Source of the DNA: Prauserella endophytica | Lineage (GTDB): Bacteria > Actinomycetota > Actinomycetes > Mycobacteriales > Pseudonocardiaceae | Assembly: GCF_005146945.1 (NCBI RefSeq) | Contig: NZ_SWMS01000002.1 | Span: forward strand, 1 to 64,000 | DNA length: 64,000 nt | Direction of reading: 5' to 3' | In this document: one piece after another, positions 51,259 through 60,219 of the stretch | Layout of the letters: every line of letters starts with the position of its first letter | Numbering within the stretch: the stretch's first letter is position 1 | Made by a program: the position numbers and the translations under genes | The notes under the pieces: model-generated | The model's input: the letters and a program-made list of their open reading frames with translations, nothing else | What the model was told of the DNA's origin: nothing | The model's database searches: none

Positions 51259-51456
51259 GTGCCCTTGATCGAGGTCAAGCTTTTCGAGGGACGGCTCTCG
51301 GAGGATACCGAATCCCGGTTGATCGACTCCCTGACCGACGCGATCACCGGCGTGCTGGGGGACTCGGTCCGCGCGCAGACGTGGGTGGTCCTCGAAGAAG
51401 TACCCGCTCGTCGCTGGGGCATCGGCGGATCCCCCGGATCCACCACCGTGGCCTAG
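51259..51456 (+). CDS. 4-oxalocrotonate tautomerase family protein
   Basis: 65 residues. Begins MPLIEVKLFEGRLSEDTESR with Pro2 (Pro1 of the mature enzyme) as the catalytic base; further VVLEEVPARRWGIGGSPGST. Enol-keto tautomerization of an unsaturated oxo acid is the family role. GTG start, four bases after the permease. It suggests that ring opening yields an enol product. Confidence 0.85.
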   Translation: MPLIEVKLFEGRLSEDTESRLIDSLTDAITGVLGDSVRAQTWVVLEEVPARRWGIGGSPGSTTVA

Positions 51457-51501
51457 CGACAAGGCGATCGGACGACGACCCGCGAAGACGAGGAGCAGCT
51501 C
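51457..51501. promoter_or_regulatory. Short spacer with ribosome-binding site of the luciferase-like gene
   Basis: 45 bases between tautomerase and monooxygenase genes; contains GAGGAGCAGC just before the GTG at 51502. No promoter picked. Confidence 0.4.
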
Positions 51502-52644
51502 GTGATCAAGTTCTACCTGATGTTCAACCCGTTCAGCTGGGAACGGATGGACAAGCCCATCAAACTCGGAGGCCGGCGAACCGACCGCTACCAGCACATG
51601 CTGGAGCAGCTCGCGGCTCACGCCGAACTCGCCGACCGCGCCGGTTTCGAAGGCGTCTTCTTCAGCGAACAGCACGGGAACATCGAAGGCATCCCGGAGG
51701 TCACCGCGAACCCGGTGCTCCTGGACCTCTTCGTCGCCTCCCGGACCGAACGGCTCAAGGTCGGCCAGCTCGGGATGACCCTCCCGGTGTCCAACCCCCT
51801 GTTGGTGGCCGACCAGATCGCCCAGCTGGACCAGCTGACGGGCGGACGCGCGCTCGCCGGTTTCTCCCGTGGGAACACCCCGCGTTGGGCAGACCAGTAC
51901 GGCCAGCACATCCCGATGCGCGCCACTCGCTCGGACAAGTCGGAGGCCGACGAACGCAACCTGCGGGCCCTTCAAGAATGCTGGCAGATCATCAAACTGG
52001 CCTGGACGCAGGACGTGTTCAGCTTCGACGGCGAGTTCTGGAAGTTCCCCGTGCCCGGCACGAAATGGCCCTACCCGCACACCAAGACCTGGGGCGCCGG
52101 GGTCGACGAGGACGACAACCTGCTCGGCGTCAGCATCGCCCCCGGGCCGTACCAGACGCCGCATCCGCGAGTGTTCGCTCCGATGTCGGGCCGGTCCGCG
52201 ACCGTGCGGTTCTGGGCCCGCGAGGGTGCGACGATCATGTGCCTGACTCCCCGGGAAGATCTTGTCAAGGGCATGCTCGAGGTCTACGCCGACGAGGCGC
52301 ACCAGGCCGGGAGGACACCGCGGCGCGGGGAAGGGATCATCGCCGGTGGCACGCTGTCCATCGCTGCCGACGAGGCGACCGCCCGCAAGCGGGCCGACGT
52401 GATGTCCGAGTGGGATTCCCTGGTGTACAGCGTGCCGCCCTACAACCTTCCGCACCCGATGGCGTTCAACGGCACTCCGGCCCAGATCGTCGACCAGATC
52501 GGCCGGCTCCACAGCGAGCTGGGGGTCAGCGAGTTCATCCTGACCGATTACTTCCCGGCCCCGCACGGCTCCGAGGTCAGCCTCGAAATGCTGCAGCTGT
52601 TCGCCGAGGAGGTCCTGCCGGCGTTCCAGGGGACGGAGTCCTGA
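51502..52644 (+). CDS. Luciferase-like (LLM) FMN-dependent monooxygenase
   Basis: 380 residues. MFNPFSWERMDKPIKLGGRR opens the barrel; RAGFEGVFFSEQHGNIEGIP and LKVGQLGMTLPVSNPLLVAD follow the class C (two-component, FMNH2-using) pattern. Longer than most F420 members. The start has GAGGAGCAGC upstream. The flavin reductase at 48044 would provide FMNH2. An oxygenative cleavage of an amine or N-heterocycle is a possibility given the amidase and aldehyde dehydrogenase behind it. Confidence 0.88.
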   Translation: MIKFYLMFNPFSWERMDKPIKLGGRRTDRYQHMLEQLAAHAELADRAGFEGVFFSEQHGNIEGIPEVTANPVLLDLFVASRTERLKVGQLGMTLPVSNPLLVADQIAQLDQLTGGRALAGFSRGNTPRWADQYGQHIPMRATRSDKSEADERNLRALQECWQIIKLAWTQDVFSFDGEFWKFPVPGTKWPYPHTKTWGAGVDEDDNLLGVSIAPGPYQTPHPRVFAPMSGRSATVRFWAREGATIMCLTPREDLVKGMLEVYADEAHQAGRTPRRGEGIIAGGTLSIAADEATARKRADVMSEWDSLVYSVPPYNLPHPMAFNGTPAQIVDQIGRLHSELGVSEFILTDYFPAPHGSEVSLEMLQLFAEEVLPAFQGTES

Positions 52645-52979
52645 TGCGCGTGGTGATCGACGAGCACCAGGGGTCGTTGCGGCTGCGACTGCTCGACGCG
52701 GACGATTTCAGCGCTTTCGCCGTCGTCCTCGCCGACGACGTCGACCCGGCGCGGGCGGACCAGGAGGTGCCAGAAGTACGTTTCGACGGCAGCAACCACG
52801 CCTGGGTGGATCCGGGCTGGCTTCGCGACGCTGGTGCTTACCGCACCGGTCCGCGGGCGGAGAACCTGGCACGCATGCTCCGGTACGCCGAGACCAAGGG
52901 CTGGCTCCACCCCGCGTCGGGCGAGGTGGCCGCCCACGTGGTCCGGCAACCCGCCTGCGCACTGGGGACGTCGCCGTGA
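52644..52979 (+). CDS. Hypothetical protein between monooxygenase and amidase
   Basis: 111 residues, from MRVVIDEHQGSLRLRLLDAD to QPACALGTSP. I recognise no family. Overlaps the monooxygenase stop by one base and the amidase start by four, so it belongs to the operon. The repeated hydrophobic/acidic strands (FSAFAVVLADDVDPARADQE) and an aromatic loop (SNHAWVDPGWLRDAG) suggest a small soluble binding protein. Could be a subunit of the monooxygenase. Confidence 0.7.
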   Translation: MRVVIDEHQGSLRLRLLDADDFSAFAVVLADDVDPARADQEVPEVRFDGSNHAWVDPGWLRDAGAYRTGPRAENLARMLRYAETKGWLHPASGEVAAHVVRQPACALGTSP

Positions 52980-54343
52980 CGGAGCACTTCACGCGTCTCG
53001 GCCTGCGCGAGCAGATCGGCGCCCTCACGCGCGGGGAGGTGGGGGCGCGGTCGCTGGCCGCGGCCACAGTGGATCGGGTGCGGCGGGTGAATCCCCTGTT
53101 GAACGCAGCCTGCGCGACGTTCGACGCGGAAGCCCGCGCGGATGCGGGTTCGGGAGGCAGGCTGGCGGGGGTGCCGGTGGCGGTGAAGGACACTTTCGCA
53201 CTGCCCTGGTACGCGCCGAAGGACGCGACCCCCGTGGCATACCGGCGGCCAGGCGCGGGCGCCAGCGGAGTGTTCCGGCGGCTGCGCGACGCCGGTTGCA
53301 CGGTTGCCTTCGCGACCAACATGCACCAGCTGGGCTTCGGAACGACGGGACACGTCTCGGCGTACGGCCCGTGCCGTAACCCTTGGGACGTCACGCGCTG
53401 TCCCGGTGGGTCGTCCAGCGGATCGGCGGCGGCCGTGGCCGGCCGGCTCGTGCCGCTCGCGATCGGCACCGACGCGGTCGGCTCGGTCCGAATCCCCGCG
53501 TCGTACTGCGGCGTGACCGGGCTCAAGCCGACGTGGGGGACAGTGCCCTCGGACGGCTGCGCCGGTGCGTCGTCGATGATGGCGATCGGCCCCATCACCA
53601 GGGACGCCGCCGACTGCCGTCTCGCGACCGAGGTGCTGCTGTCGAAGTCGCTGCCACCGGGGAACCGTCGGCCGCGCATCGGGCTGCCCGTGGATGCCTA
53701 CTGGAGCGACGTCGAGCCGGGTGTGCTGGCCGCCTGTCGCCGCGCGATCGAGGACCTCGGCGAAGCCGGCTGCGAGATCGTCGAAATCACCCTGTCCGGA
53801 TCCGTCGACGTCGCACGAACCGCCGCGACCGTGCTCGGCGCGGAACGGCTGGCCCGAATGACGCCCCATTGGAGGAGGACCGTGCTTCCCACACTCCACC
53901 CGACGATCCAGCGGGCCTTGGAAGCCTCGCGGGGTGTGCCCGAACACGAGGTCGGGCGCGCCAGGGCTGCCCGGCAGGCCGCACGTGACGAGCTCGAGGC
54001 CACGTTCGAGAGCGTGGACCTCGTCGCCTGGCCCACCGTCCCCACGCCCCCGCCGTTGCTCGACCGTCCGCGGGCCGCGCTGCCCTCCGGCACGGTGTCC
54101 GCCGACCTGGCCGCGATGCGGACGACCGGGCTCGCCAACCTCACGGGCGTACCGGCGATCACCGTCCCCTGTGGACTGGACCGCGATGGGCTGCCCGTCG
54201 GGCTGATGTTCCACGCCCCGTGGCACCAGGAGGGAGTCCTCGTCGACGCAGCCGAACTGCTCGAACAGGTCACCGAGCGGCGGTGGGTCGACCGGGAGCC
54301 GAGCGCCGGGGCGATGCCAGCGACCGCATGGCAGGTGAGCTGA
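52976..54343 (+). CDS. Amidase signature-family hydrolase
   Basis: 455 residues. The Ser-cisSer-Lys triad: Lys71 in VAVKDTFALP, the GGSSSGSAAAVA region around residue 147, and nucleophile Ser170 in IGTDAVGSVRIPASYCGVTG. Hydrolyses an amide or formamide. The GTG start overlaps the hypothetical gene by four bases. Likely processes the ring-opened product made by the monooxygenase. Confidence 0.92.
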   Translation: MTEHFTRLGLREQIGALTRGEVGARSLAAATVDRVRRVNPLLNAACATFDAEARADAGSGGRLAGVPVAVKDTFALPWYAPKDATPVAYRRPGAGASGVFRRLRDAGCTVAFATNMHQLGFGTTGHVSAYGPCRNPWDVTRCPGGSSSGSAAAVAGRLVPLAIGTDAVGSVRIPASYCGVTGLKPTWGTVPSDGCAGASSMMAIGPITRDAADCRLATEVLLSKSLPPGNRRPRIGLPVDAYWSDVEPGVLAACRRAIEDLGEAGCEIVEITLSGSVDVARTAATVLGAERLARMTPHWRRTVLPTLHPTIQRALEASRGVPEHEVGRARAARQAARDELEATFESVDLVAWPTVPTPPPLLDRPRAALPSGTVSADLAAMRTTGLANLTGVPAITVPCGLDRDGLPVGLMFHAPWHQEGVLVDAAELLEQVTERRWVDREPSAGAMPATAWQVS

Positions 54344-55806
54344 TGACCACGACATATCCGCTGTCGCTGCCCTTCGTCGAAGGGCGCGCCGTCGAGCCCG
54401 GGAGCGGGGTGCACACCGCGTTGCGCGAACCCGCGACCGGCGAGCCGCTCGGCCGGCTCCTGACCGCCGATGAAGCGTGCGTGGACTCGGCGGTGCTGGC
54501 TGCGCGTCGCGCGCTGGACGGTCCGTGGCGGCGCACGTCGCCCGTGACCCGCTCCCGGTTGCTGCACAGGCTCGCCGACGAGCTGGAGGCCCAGCACGAC
54601 GCGCTGTCGATGCTCGAAGCGCGCAACGTGGGCAAGGCGATCACCTCGGTACGAGCCGAGGTTTCGCACGCCGTCGACACGTTCCGCTACTTCGCGGCGG
54701 CCACCGCGGCCATCGAGGGGAAGTCGTCGCGACCCAACGGCGCACTGGCGTTCCAGTCATTCCGCGAACCGGTGGGCGTGGTGGCCCAGATCGTGCCGTG
54801 GAACTACCCGCTCCTGATGGCCGCCTGGAAGGTGGCGCCGGCGCTGGCCTCGGGCTGCACGGTGGTGCTCAAACCGGATCCGGCGACACCGTTGACCGCG
54901 CTACGGCTCGCCGAGCTGGCACTTGACGCCGGCATCCCACCCGGAGTGCTGAACGTGGTACCTGCCGACGGGCCGCGGGTGGGCTCCCATCTGGTCCGCC
55001 ACGCCGGTGTCGACAGGGTGGCGTTCACCGGCTCGACGGCGACCGGCGGCGAGATCATGAGGCTTGCCGCTGATCCGGTCAAACGGCTCTCGCTCGAGCT
55101 CGGCGGCAAGAGCCCCACGGTCGTGTTCGCCGACGCGGACCTCGACGACGCGGTGCCGGGCGCGGTCTGGGGCGCTTTCACCTGTGCGGGACAGAGCTGC
55201 GAAGCCCGGTCGCGCGTGCTCGTCGAGGACGAGGTGTTCGACCGGTTTCTGGAGCGTTTCCTCGACCAGTCGCGAACCCTGCGTGTGGGCGATCCCCTCG
55301 ATCCGGACACGGTGGTGGGCTCACTGATCTCCACCGCCCATCGGGAGCGGGTGCACGGTTTCGTCGAACGGGCCCGTGCCGCCGGCGCCCAGGTCCTGCT
55401 CGGCGGTGTGGTCCCGGCTGGGCCGGGTGCGTTCTACCCACCCACGGTGGTCCTCGCGCCGCGGGACGCCGAGATCGTGCGGGACGAGGTCTTCGGTCCG
55501 GTCGTGACCGTCCAGCGGTTCCGCGACGAGGAGGAGGCGGTCGCCCTCGCCAACGACACCAAGTACGGGTTGTTCGCGACGGTCTGGACTGGTGACCCCG
55601 GCCGGGCCCAGCGCGTCGCGGCGGGCGTCAGGGCGGGCACGGTCGGGATCAACCACCCCTACACCACGTTCCCGGGCGTGCCGTTCGGCGGATTCAAGCA
55701 ATCCGGGTTCGGCCGCGAGTTCGCGCTGGAGACGCTCTCCGAATACCTCGAGAGCAAGAGCGTCCTGACCTGGACGAGCCGGCGTCCGGCCAACCCCCTT
55801 CGTTGA
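54343..55806 (+). CDS. Aldehyde dehydrogenase family protein
   Basis: 487 residues. Catalytic Cys in FTCAGQSCEARSRVLVE, Glu in SLELGGKSPTVVF, VPWNYPLLMAAWK and GGFKQSGFGREFALETLSEY. NAD(P)-dependent oxidation of an aldehyde such as a semialdehyde. ATG at 54343 overlaps the amidase stop by one base (TGATG); the open frame continues upstream but is in the amidase. Oxidises the aldehyde left after amide cleavage. Confidence 0.9.
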   Translation: MTTTYPLSLPFVEGRAVEPGSGVHTALREPATGEPLGRLLTADEACVDSAVLAARRALDGPWRRTSPVTRSRLLHRLADELEAQHDALSMLEARNVGKAITSVRAEVSHAVDTFRYFAAATAAIEGKSSRPNGALAFQSFREPVGVVAQIVPWNYPLLMAAWKVAPALASGCTVVLKPDPATPLTALRLAELALDAGIPPGVLNVVPADGPRVGSHLVRHAGVDRVAFTGSTATGGEIMRLAADPVKRLSLELGGKSPTVVFADADLDDAVPGAVWGAFTCAGQSCEARSRVLVEDEVFDRFLERFLDQSRTLRVGDPLDPDTVVGSLISTAHRERVHGFVERARAAGAQVLLGGVVPAGPGAFYPPTVVLAPRDAEIVRDEVFGPVVTVQRFRDEEEAVALANDTKYGLFATVWTGDPGRAQRVAAGVRAGTVGINHPYTTFPGVPFGGFKQSGFGREFALETLSEYLESKSVLTWTSRRPANPLR

Positions 55807-55832
55807 CACGACAAACATACCGAGGAGTGATG

Positions 55833-56288
55833 ATGACAGCGACGAAGCCCATCCCAGGCAGCGAAGAAGAGGCCGTCACCGCCGTGATGCGGAGTTTCTC
55901 GCGAGCGGTCGGCACGTTCGACGCGGACCTGATGGTCTCCTTGTGGGATCCGGAGGCCGAGACGATCGTGTACCAGCCCGAGGAGCTGCACCACGCGATC
56001 TACAGCCGCGATGCCCTGCACAGCTACATCCGGAACCTTCCCAACGTCATCCGCGGCCTGTACGACACGCGGGTCGTGGACCGCAAACTCGAAGTGTGCG
56101 GGGAGTTCGCGCACGCCTACGTTCGGTTCTGGTGCCGCATCGAACGGCCCGACGACGAGCCCATGGACGGGCAGATCCGCCAGACCTACCTGCTGCGGAA
56201 GCGTCCGAGCGGCTGGTTCTTCGTGCAATATCATGAGTCCCGCCAGGTGCCCGGATTCGCCGCACCGCCGAGCCGAACGGAAATGTGA
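55833..56288 (+). CDS. NTF2/SnoaL-like protein
   Basis: 151 residues. EEEAVTAVMRSFSRAVGTFD through VVDRKLEVCGEFAHAYVRFW and QTYLLRKRPSGWFFVQYHES give the pattern of the calcium/calmodulin-kinase-II-like/ketosteroid-isomerase fold. GAGGAG ends six bases before this ATG; an adjacent in-frame ATG at 55830 and GTG at 55827 are alternatives. Function unknown; SnoaL-like proteins are often small ring enzymes. Followed by a TetR gene ten bases later. Confidence 0.75.
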   Translation: MTATKPIPGSEEEAVTAVMRSFSRAVGTFDADLMVSLWDPEAETIVYQPEELHHAIYSRDALHSYIRNLPNVIRGLYDTRVVDRKLEVCGEFAHAYVRFWCRIERPDDEPMDGQIRQTYLLRKRPSGWFFVQYHESRQVPGFAAPPSRTEM

Positions 56289-56297
56289 ACGACCATA

Positions 56298-56891
56298 ATG
56301 CGATCGGAACGAGGACAGCGCGATACCCCTCGCCGTCGCGATCTCATCGAGATCGCGACGGAGCTCATCAGCGAGATCGGCTACGAGCAGACCACCGTCC
56401 GCTTGATCGCGGACCGGATGGGGATCAAGAGTGGCAGCCTCTACTCCCACATCTCCAGCAAGGAGGATGTTCTCTACAAGATCATCCTGGACGTCGCCGA
56501 CGACTTCCTCGAGCGGGCCGACCGAGCGACGGAAGGCGTGCACGACCCCGAGGAGCGGCTGCGGGCCCGGTGCCGGTCGCATCTGGAGATGATCCGGGAT
56601 CGTCGTCCGGCCGTCCGGGTCTACTTCGACGAATGGCGCAAACTCGGGGACGCCAACCAGGCGGAGGTGATCCGGCTCCGGGAACGTTACGAGGACGGCT
56701 TCCGCCTGGCGATCGCCGACGGTGTCGAAAGCAAGGCATTCGACGCCGACCCCCAGTTGGGTGCGCGGGTGCTGCTGTCCACGTTGAACTGGGCGCCGTC
56801 CTGGTACGTCGCTGACGGGAAACTGAGCCCGCGCGAGGTGGCCGACCAGCTGCTGGAGGTCATCCTGCATGGGCTGTACACGCGCGGATAG
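56298..56891 (+). CDS. TetR-family transcriptional regulator
   Basis: 197 residues. [23 protein letters not shown] then [20 protein letters not shown]; helical remainder with [20 protein letters not shown]. Encoded within the operon on the same strand, before the RibB paralogue, so it could provide feedback control. No operator is visible in the immediate gap. A pattern resembling KstR-type or AcrR-like regulators. Confidence 0.88.
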   Translation: MRSERGQRDTPRRRDLIEIATELISEIGYEQTTVRLIADRMGIKSGSLYSHISSKEDVLYKIILDVADDFLERADRATEGVHDPEERLRARCRSHLEMIRDRRPAVRVYFDEWRKLGDANQAEVIRLRERYEDGFRLAIADGVESKAFDADPQLGARVLLSTLNWAPSWYVADGKLSPREVADQLLEVILHGLYTRG

Positions 56892-56919
56892 GCGGGGTCG
56901 CACCCCGCTGGAGGAGGAG

Positions 56920-57654
56920 ATGATGTTCCGTGGCGACGGCATTGAGCAGGCGATCTCGGACATCACGAAGGGCCGACCGGTCGTCGTCGTTGCCGATGGC
57001 GATCGGGACGACGAGGGTGATCTGGTGTTCGCGGCGGCCGCGGCGACCCCGGAGCTCGTCGCGTTCGCGGTCCGGCACACGTCCGGATTCGTCTGCACCG
57101 CACTGCCCGCCCAGGCCGCGGACCGGATGCGGCTCCCGCCGATGACGGCCATCAACCAGAACGTTCGCGGAACGGCCCACGCGGTCACGGTGGACGCGCG
57201 TGACGGGGTGACCACGGGGATCTCCGCCCGGGACCGGGCTCGCACGATCAGGTTGCTGGCCGACCCCGGCGCGTCGCCGCACTCGTTCGCCCGTCCTGGC
57301 CACGTCGTACCACTGCGTGCCTGCCCTGGCGGGGTGCTGCGCAGGCCCGGGCATACGGAAGCAGCGGTCGACCTGGCCGGGTTGGCGGGGTGGGCGCCGG
57401 TGGCGGCGTTGAGCCGCATCGTCTCACCGGCCGACGACCGCGGCATGGCTCGCCTCGACGAGCTGGCCGTCTTCGCGAAGGACCACGACCTGAAGTTGGT
57501 CACGATCGCCGACCTTGTCGAGTACCGGAGGCGCGCCGACCCGCCGAAGGCTCTGGGTGATGACCCGGATCATCATCCACTTGGGACACCCGGCTGCGAC
57601 TGCGGTCGAGCCGATCTGCTGGCACGACCGGGCCAGGTCGCGTCCCGGCGGTGA
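56920..57654 (+). CDS. RibB-like 3,4-dihydroxy-2-butanone 4-phosphate synthase paralogue
   Basis: 244 residues from ATG 56920 (GGAGGAGG upstream). [14 protein letters not shown] (27-40), [49 protein letters not shown] and [13 protein letters not shown] match RibB. It lacks the GTP cyclohydrolase II partner domain. The normal GVxCE stretch reads AALSR at 162-166, so the conserved Cys and Glu are Ser165 and Arg166. Activity may be altered. A flavin-precursor enzyme in a flavin-monooxygenase operon fits increased demand for FMN. Confidence 0.75.
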   Translation: MMFRGDGIEQAISDITKGRPVVVVADGDRDDEGDLVFAAAAATPELVAFAVRHTSGFVCTALPAQAADRMRLPPMTAINQNVRGTAHAVTVDARDGVTTGISARDRARTIRLLADPGASPHSFARPGHVVPLRACPGGVLRRPGHTEAAVDLAGLAGWAPVAALSRIVSPADDRGMARLDELAVFAKDHDLKLVTIADLVEYRRRADPPKALGDDPDHHPLGTPGCDCGRADLLARPGQVASRR

Positions 57655-58160
57655 TGACGGGCCACGCGCGCCGACCCACCGAACTCATCGAGGGAGGTGC
57701 TGCGAGCCGGTGTGAGATCGTCAGCCACCAGGTCGATGGCTTGGCCGGCCTGTCTTGCTCTGGAACGCGAGCAGCGGCATCCGCGCCGGGCCCGGCTGCC
57801 GGTGGAGCCTGACGGGCCGTGCGTGGCGCCGGGGCGGACGTGCTGGTCGTCCACTTCGGACACCGCGGCGTGGATCGTCCACCGACCTGACTCCGCGCCG
57901 AGCACCATGATCTTGGCCTCGATCGGCGGACACCCGGGCTCGGCGCGGGCGAGCTGCCGCACGGTCGCGGACGCCCGCGGATCCAGACCCAGGCTGGCGC
58001 GCACGAGGTCGGCGATCCCGCGCGCGGTCGTCGCGACCGGGCTCGGGCGGGTTCGATCGGCCAGGTGCGACGACGGCCGGCACAGGGGGAGGGCGATCAG
58101 CGCTTTCGATCGCGCTGCAGTGGTGCGGGTCACAGGCGAGGGGCCGCTGTTCGCCCACAA
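57655..58160. other. Intergenic region before the metal ATPase
   Basis: About 510 bases with no convincing intact gene. It lies between the RibB paralogue and the palindrome at 58161. A minus-strand frame contains a segment that looks protein-like (separate entry). Confidence 0.4.
57837..58025 (-). pseudogene. Possible gene remnant or short hypothetical
   Basis: Part of a 195-codon minus-strand frame whose central portion (GIADLVRASLGLDPRASATV, RQLARAEPGCPPIEAKIMVL, SGRWTIHAAVSEVDDQHV) reads like a real protein, with a CPPIE cysteine motif I have seen in small actinobacterial proteins, while both ends of the frame are low-complexity. No family assigned. Could be a decayed gene. Confidence 0.25.
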
Positions 58161-58176
58161 ATGAAGACGTCTTCAT
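58161..58176. promoter_or_regulatory. 16-bp perfect palindrome, likely metal-regulator operator
   Basis: ATGAAGACGTCTTCAT, perfect dyad, about 50 bases upstream of the metal ATPase start. TGAA...TTCA dyads of this shape are used by ArsR/SmtB-type metal sensors. No such regulator gene lies beside it. Confidence 0.6.
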
Positions 58177-58224
58177 GTGTTCTGTTATCGTCGGGGAGTC
58201 GTCCGTCGTCCCCGGAGGTGACTC

Positions 58225-60219
58225 GTGGCCACGTCGCCCAGTGCCACGCTGACTCGCTCGGCGTCCGCTCGTCCGGCCCTGCCGCCCGTGCGTAGGACTC
58301 GACTGTGGGCCTTGCCCGAGGTGCGCTGGGCTGCGGCTGCGCTCGCGTTGTTCCTGGCCGGGCTGGCTGTCCAGCTTCTGGGCGGCCCGTCCGGGCTGTC
58401 GTGGGCGTTGTATCTGGCCTGCTACGTGACCGGAGGCTGGGAGCCCGCCTTGGCGGGCTTGCGGGCGCTGCGGGACAAGACCCTCGACGTGGACTTGCTG
58501 ATGGTCGCCGCGGCGATCGGGGCGGCGTCGATCGGCCAGGTGATGGACGGCGGGTTGCTGATCGTCATCTTCGCCACCTCAGGTGCCCTGGAAGCGCTGG
58601 CGACCGCGCGCACGGAGGACTCGGTGCGCGGCTTGCTGGACCTGGCCCCCGACACCGCGGTTCGCGTGACCGAAGGGGGCACGGAGGAGACCGTGCGGGC
58701 CGCCGACCTGGTTGTCGGTGATGCGGTGCTGGTGCGGCCGGGGGAGCAGGTGCCCGCCGACGGCACGGTCGTGGCCGGGGCCAGCGAGGTGGACCAGGCG
58801 ACCATCACGGGTGAACCGCTGCCCGTGGACAAGGCGGCCGGGGACGAGGTGTTCGCGGGCACGCTCAACGGCACCGGGGTGTTGCGGGTGCGGGTCGACC
58901 GGCGTGCCGAGGACTCGGTTGTGGCCCGCATCGCCGGGCTGGTCGAGCAGGCCAGTAGGACCAAGGCTCGTACTCAACTGTTCATCGAGAAGGTGGAGCA
59001 GCGCTACTCGATCGGCATGGTGATCGCCACCGTCGCCCTGTTCGTCATCCCGCTGTGGTTGGGGGAGCCGCTGCGGGAGTCCTTGCTGCGGGCGATGACG
59101 TTCATGATCGTTGCCTCGCCGTGCGCGGTCGTGCTGGCGACCATGCCGCCGCTGCTGGCGGCGATCGCCAACGCCGGCCGGCACGGGGTTCTGGTCAAGT
59201 CCGCGGTGGTGATGGAACAGCTGGGCACGACCACCCGGGTCGCGTTCGACAAGACCGGCACGCTGACGCGCGGCACGCCCGAACTTGCCGACGTCCGAGT
59301 GCTACCCGGTGGGGAGCTCACCGCCGAGCAGGTGCTGCGCTATGCCGCGGCCGCTGAACATCCCAGTGAGCATCCGCTGGCCGCGGCGATCGTGCGCGCC
59401 GCCCGGGCCCGACGCCTCGACCTGCCGCCCGTTGGCGAGTTCCTCGCCCGGCCGGGCAGGGGCGTGTCCGCGCGCGTCGACGGCTCCCTGGTCCAGGTGG
59501 GTTCACCGGCCGCGCTGCTCGATCCGGGGTCCGCGGGGGACACCGCGCGGGAGGTCGTCGACGGCATCCAGGCGCGTGGCCACACCGCTGTGGTCGTGCT
59601 GTGGGAGCACCGGCCGGTGGGCGTGCTGGGTATCACCGACCAGGTCCGCGAGGAAGCCGAACCGGCGGTCGCCGCCGTCACAGAGCTGACCGGCGCCGCT
59701 CCCGTGCTGGTCACGGGCGACAATCAGGTGACCGCCGCCAGGTTGGCGAGCCAGGTCGGCATCACGGACGTGCGGGCGGAGCTGCTGCCGGACGACAAGG
59801 TCACGGCGGTCCGCGAACTGCAGGCGCGGGGGCAGCGGGTGGCTGTGGTCGGCGATGGCATCAACGACGCGCCGGCCCTGGCGGCCGCGCACACCGGTAT
59901 CGCCATGGGTGGCGCCGGGTCCGACCTCACCCTGCAGACCGCCGACGCCATCGTCGTGCGCGACGACCTGACCACGATCCCCGCCGTGATCGCACTGTCC
60001 CGCCGCGCCCGTCGCGTGGTGGTCGCCAACCTGGTCATCGCGGGCAGCTTCATCGCGGTGCTGGCCCTGTGGGACATCCTCGGCACGTTGCCACTGCCGC
60101 TGGGGGTGGCCGGGCACGAAGGCTCCACCGTGATCGTCGGTCTCAACGGGCTGCGGCTGCTGCGCTCGGCGGCCTGGAAACGAGCACACTGCCCCCCAAG
60201 GCCACCTTTGTTGCGTTGA
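58225..60219 (+). CDS. P1B-4-type metal-transporting ATPase (CtpD/CtpJ-like)
   Basis: 664 residues. Membrane metal motif SPC at about residue 297 (IVASPCAVVLATMPPLLAAI) and the late HEGSTVIVGLNGLRLL are the P1B-4 signature (Co/Fe/Zn-type). ATPase hallmarks: DKTGTLTRG (~340), the AEHPSEHPLAAAI HP loop, TGDNQVTAARLA, and GDGINDAPALAAAHTG. No N-terminal CxxC metal-binding domain is present, as usual for P1B-4. GTG start follows GGAGGTGACTC. Its last codons (PPRPPLLR) and stop lie inside a 25-bp-arm palindrome. Confidence 0.9.
   Translation: MATSPSATLTRSASARPALPPVRRTRLWALPEVRWAAAALALFLAGLAVQLLGGPSGLSWALYLACYVTGGWEPALAGLRALRDKTLDVDLLMVAAAIGAASIGQVMDGGLLIVIFATSGALEALATARTEDSVRGLLDLAPDTAVRVTEGGTEETVRAADLVVGDAVLVRPGEQVPADGTVVAGASEVDQATITGEPLPVDKAAGDEVFAGTLNGTGVLRVRVDRRAEDSVVARIAGLVEQASRTKARTQLFIEKVEQRYSIGMVIATVALFVIPLWLGEPLRESLLRAMTFMIVASPCAVVLATMPPLLAAIANAGRHGVLVKSAVVMEQLGTTTRVAFDKTGTLTRGTPELADVRVLPGGELTAEQVLRYAAAAEHPSEHPLAAAIVRAARARRLDLPPVGEFLARPGRGVSARVDGSLVQVGSPAALLDPGSAGDTAREVVDGIQARGHTAVVVLWEHRPVGVLGITDQVREEAEPAVAAVTELTGAAPVLVTGDNQVTAARLASQVGITDVRAELLPDDKVTAVRELQARGQRVAVVGDGINDAPALAAAHTGIAMGGAGSDLTLQTADAIVVRDDLTTIPAVIALSRRARRVVVANLVIAGSFIAVLALWDILGTLPLPLGVAGHEGSTVIVGLNGLRLLRSAAWKRAHCPPRPPLLR

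Noticed and set aside
49368-51446. 692-residue minus-strand frame
   Set aside because: Opposite the PaaK and MHS permease genes, low-complexity acidic/basic composition, no family.
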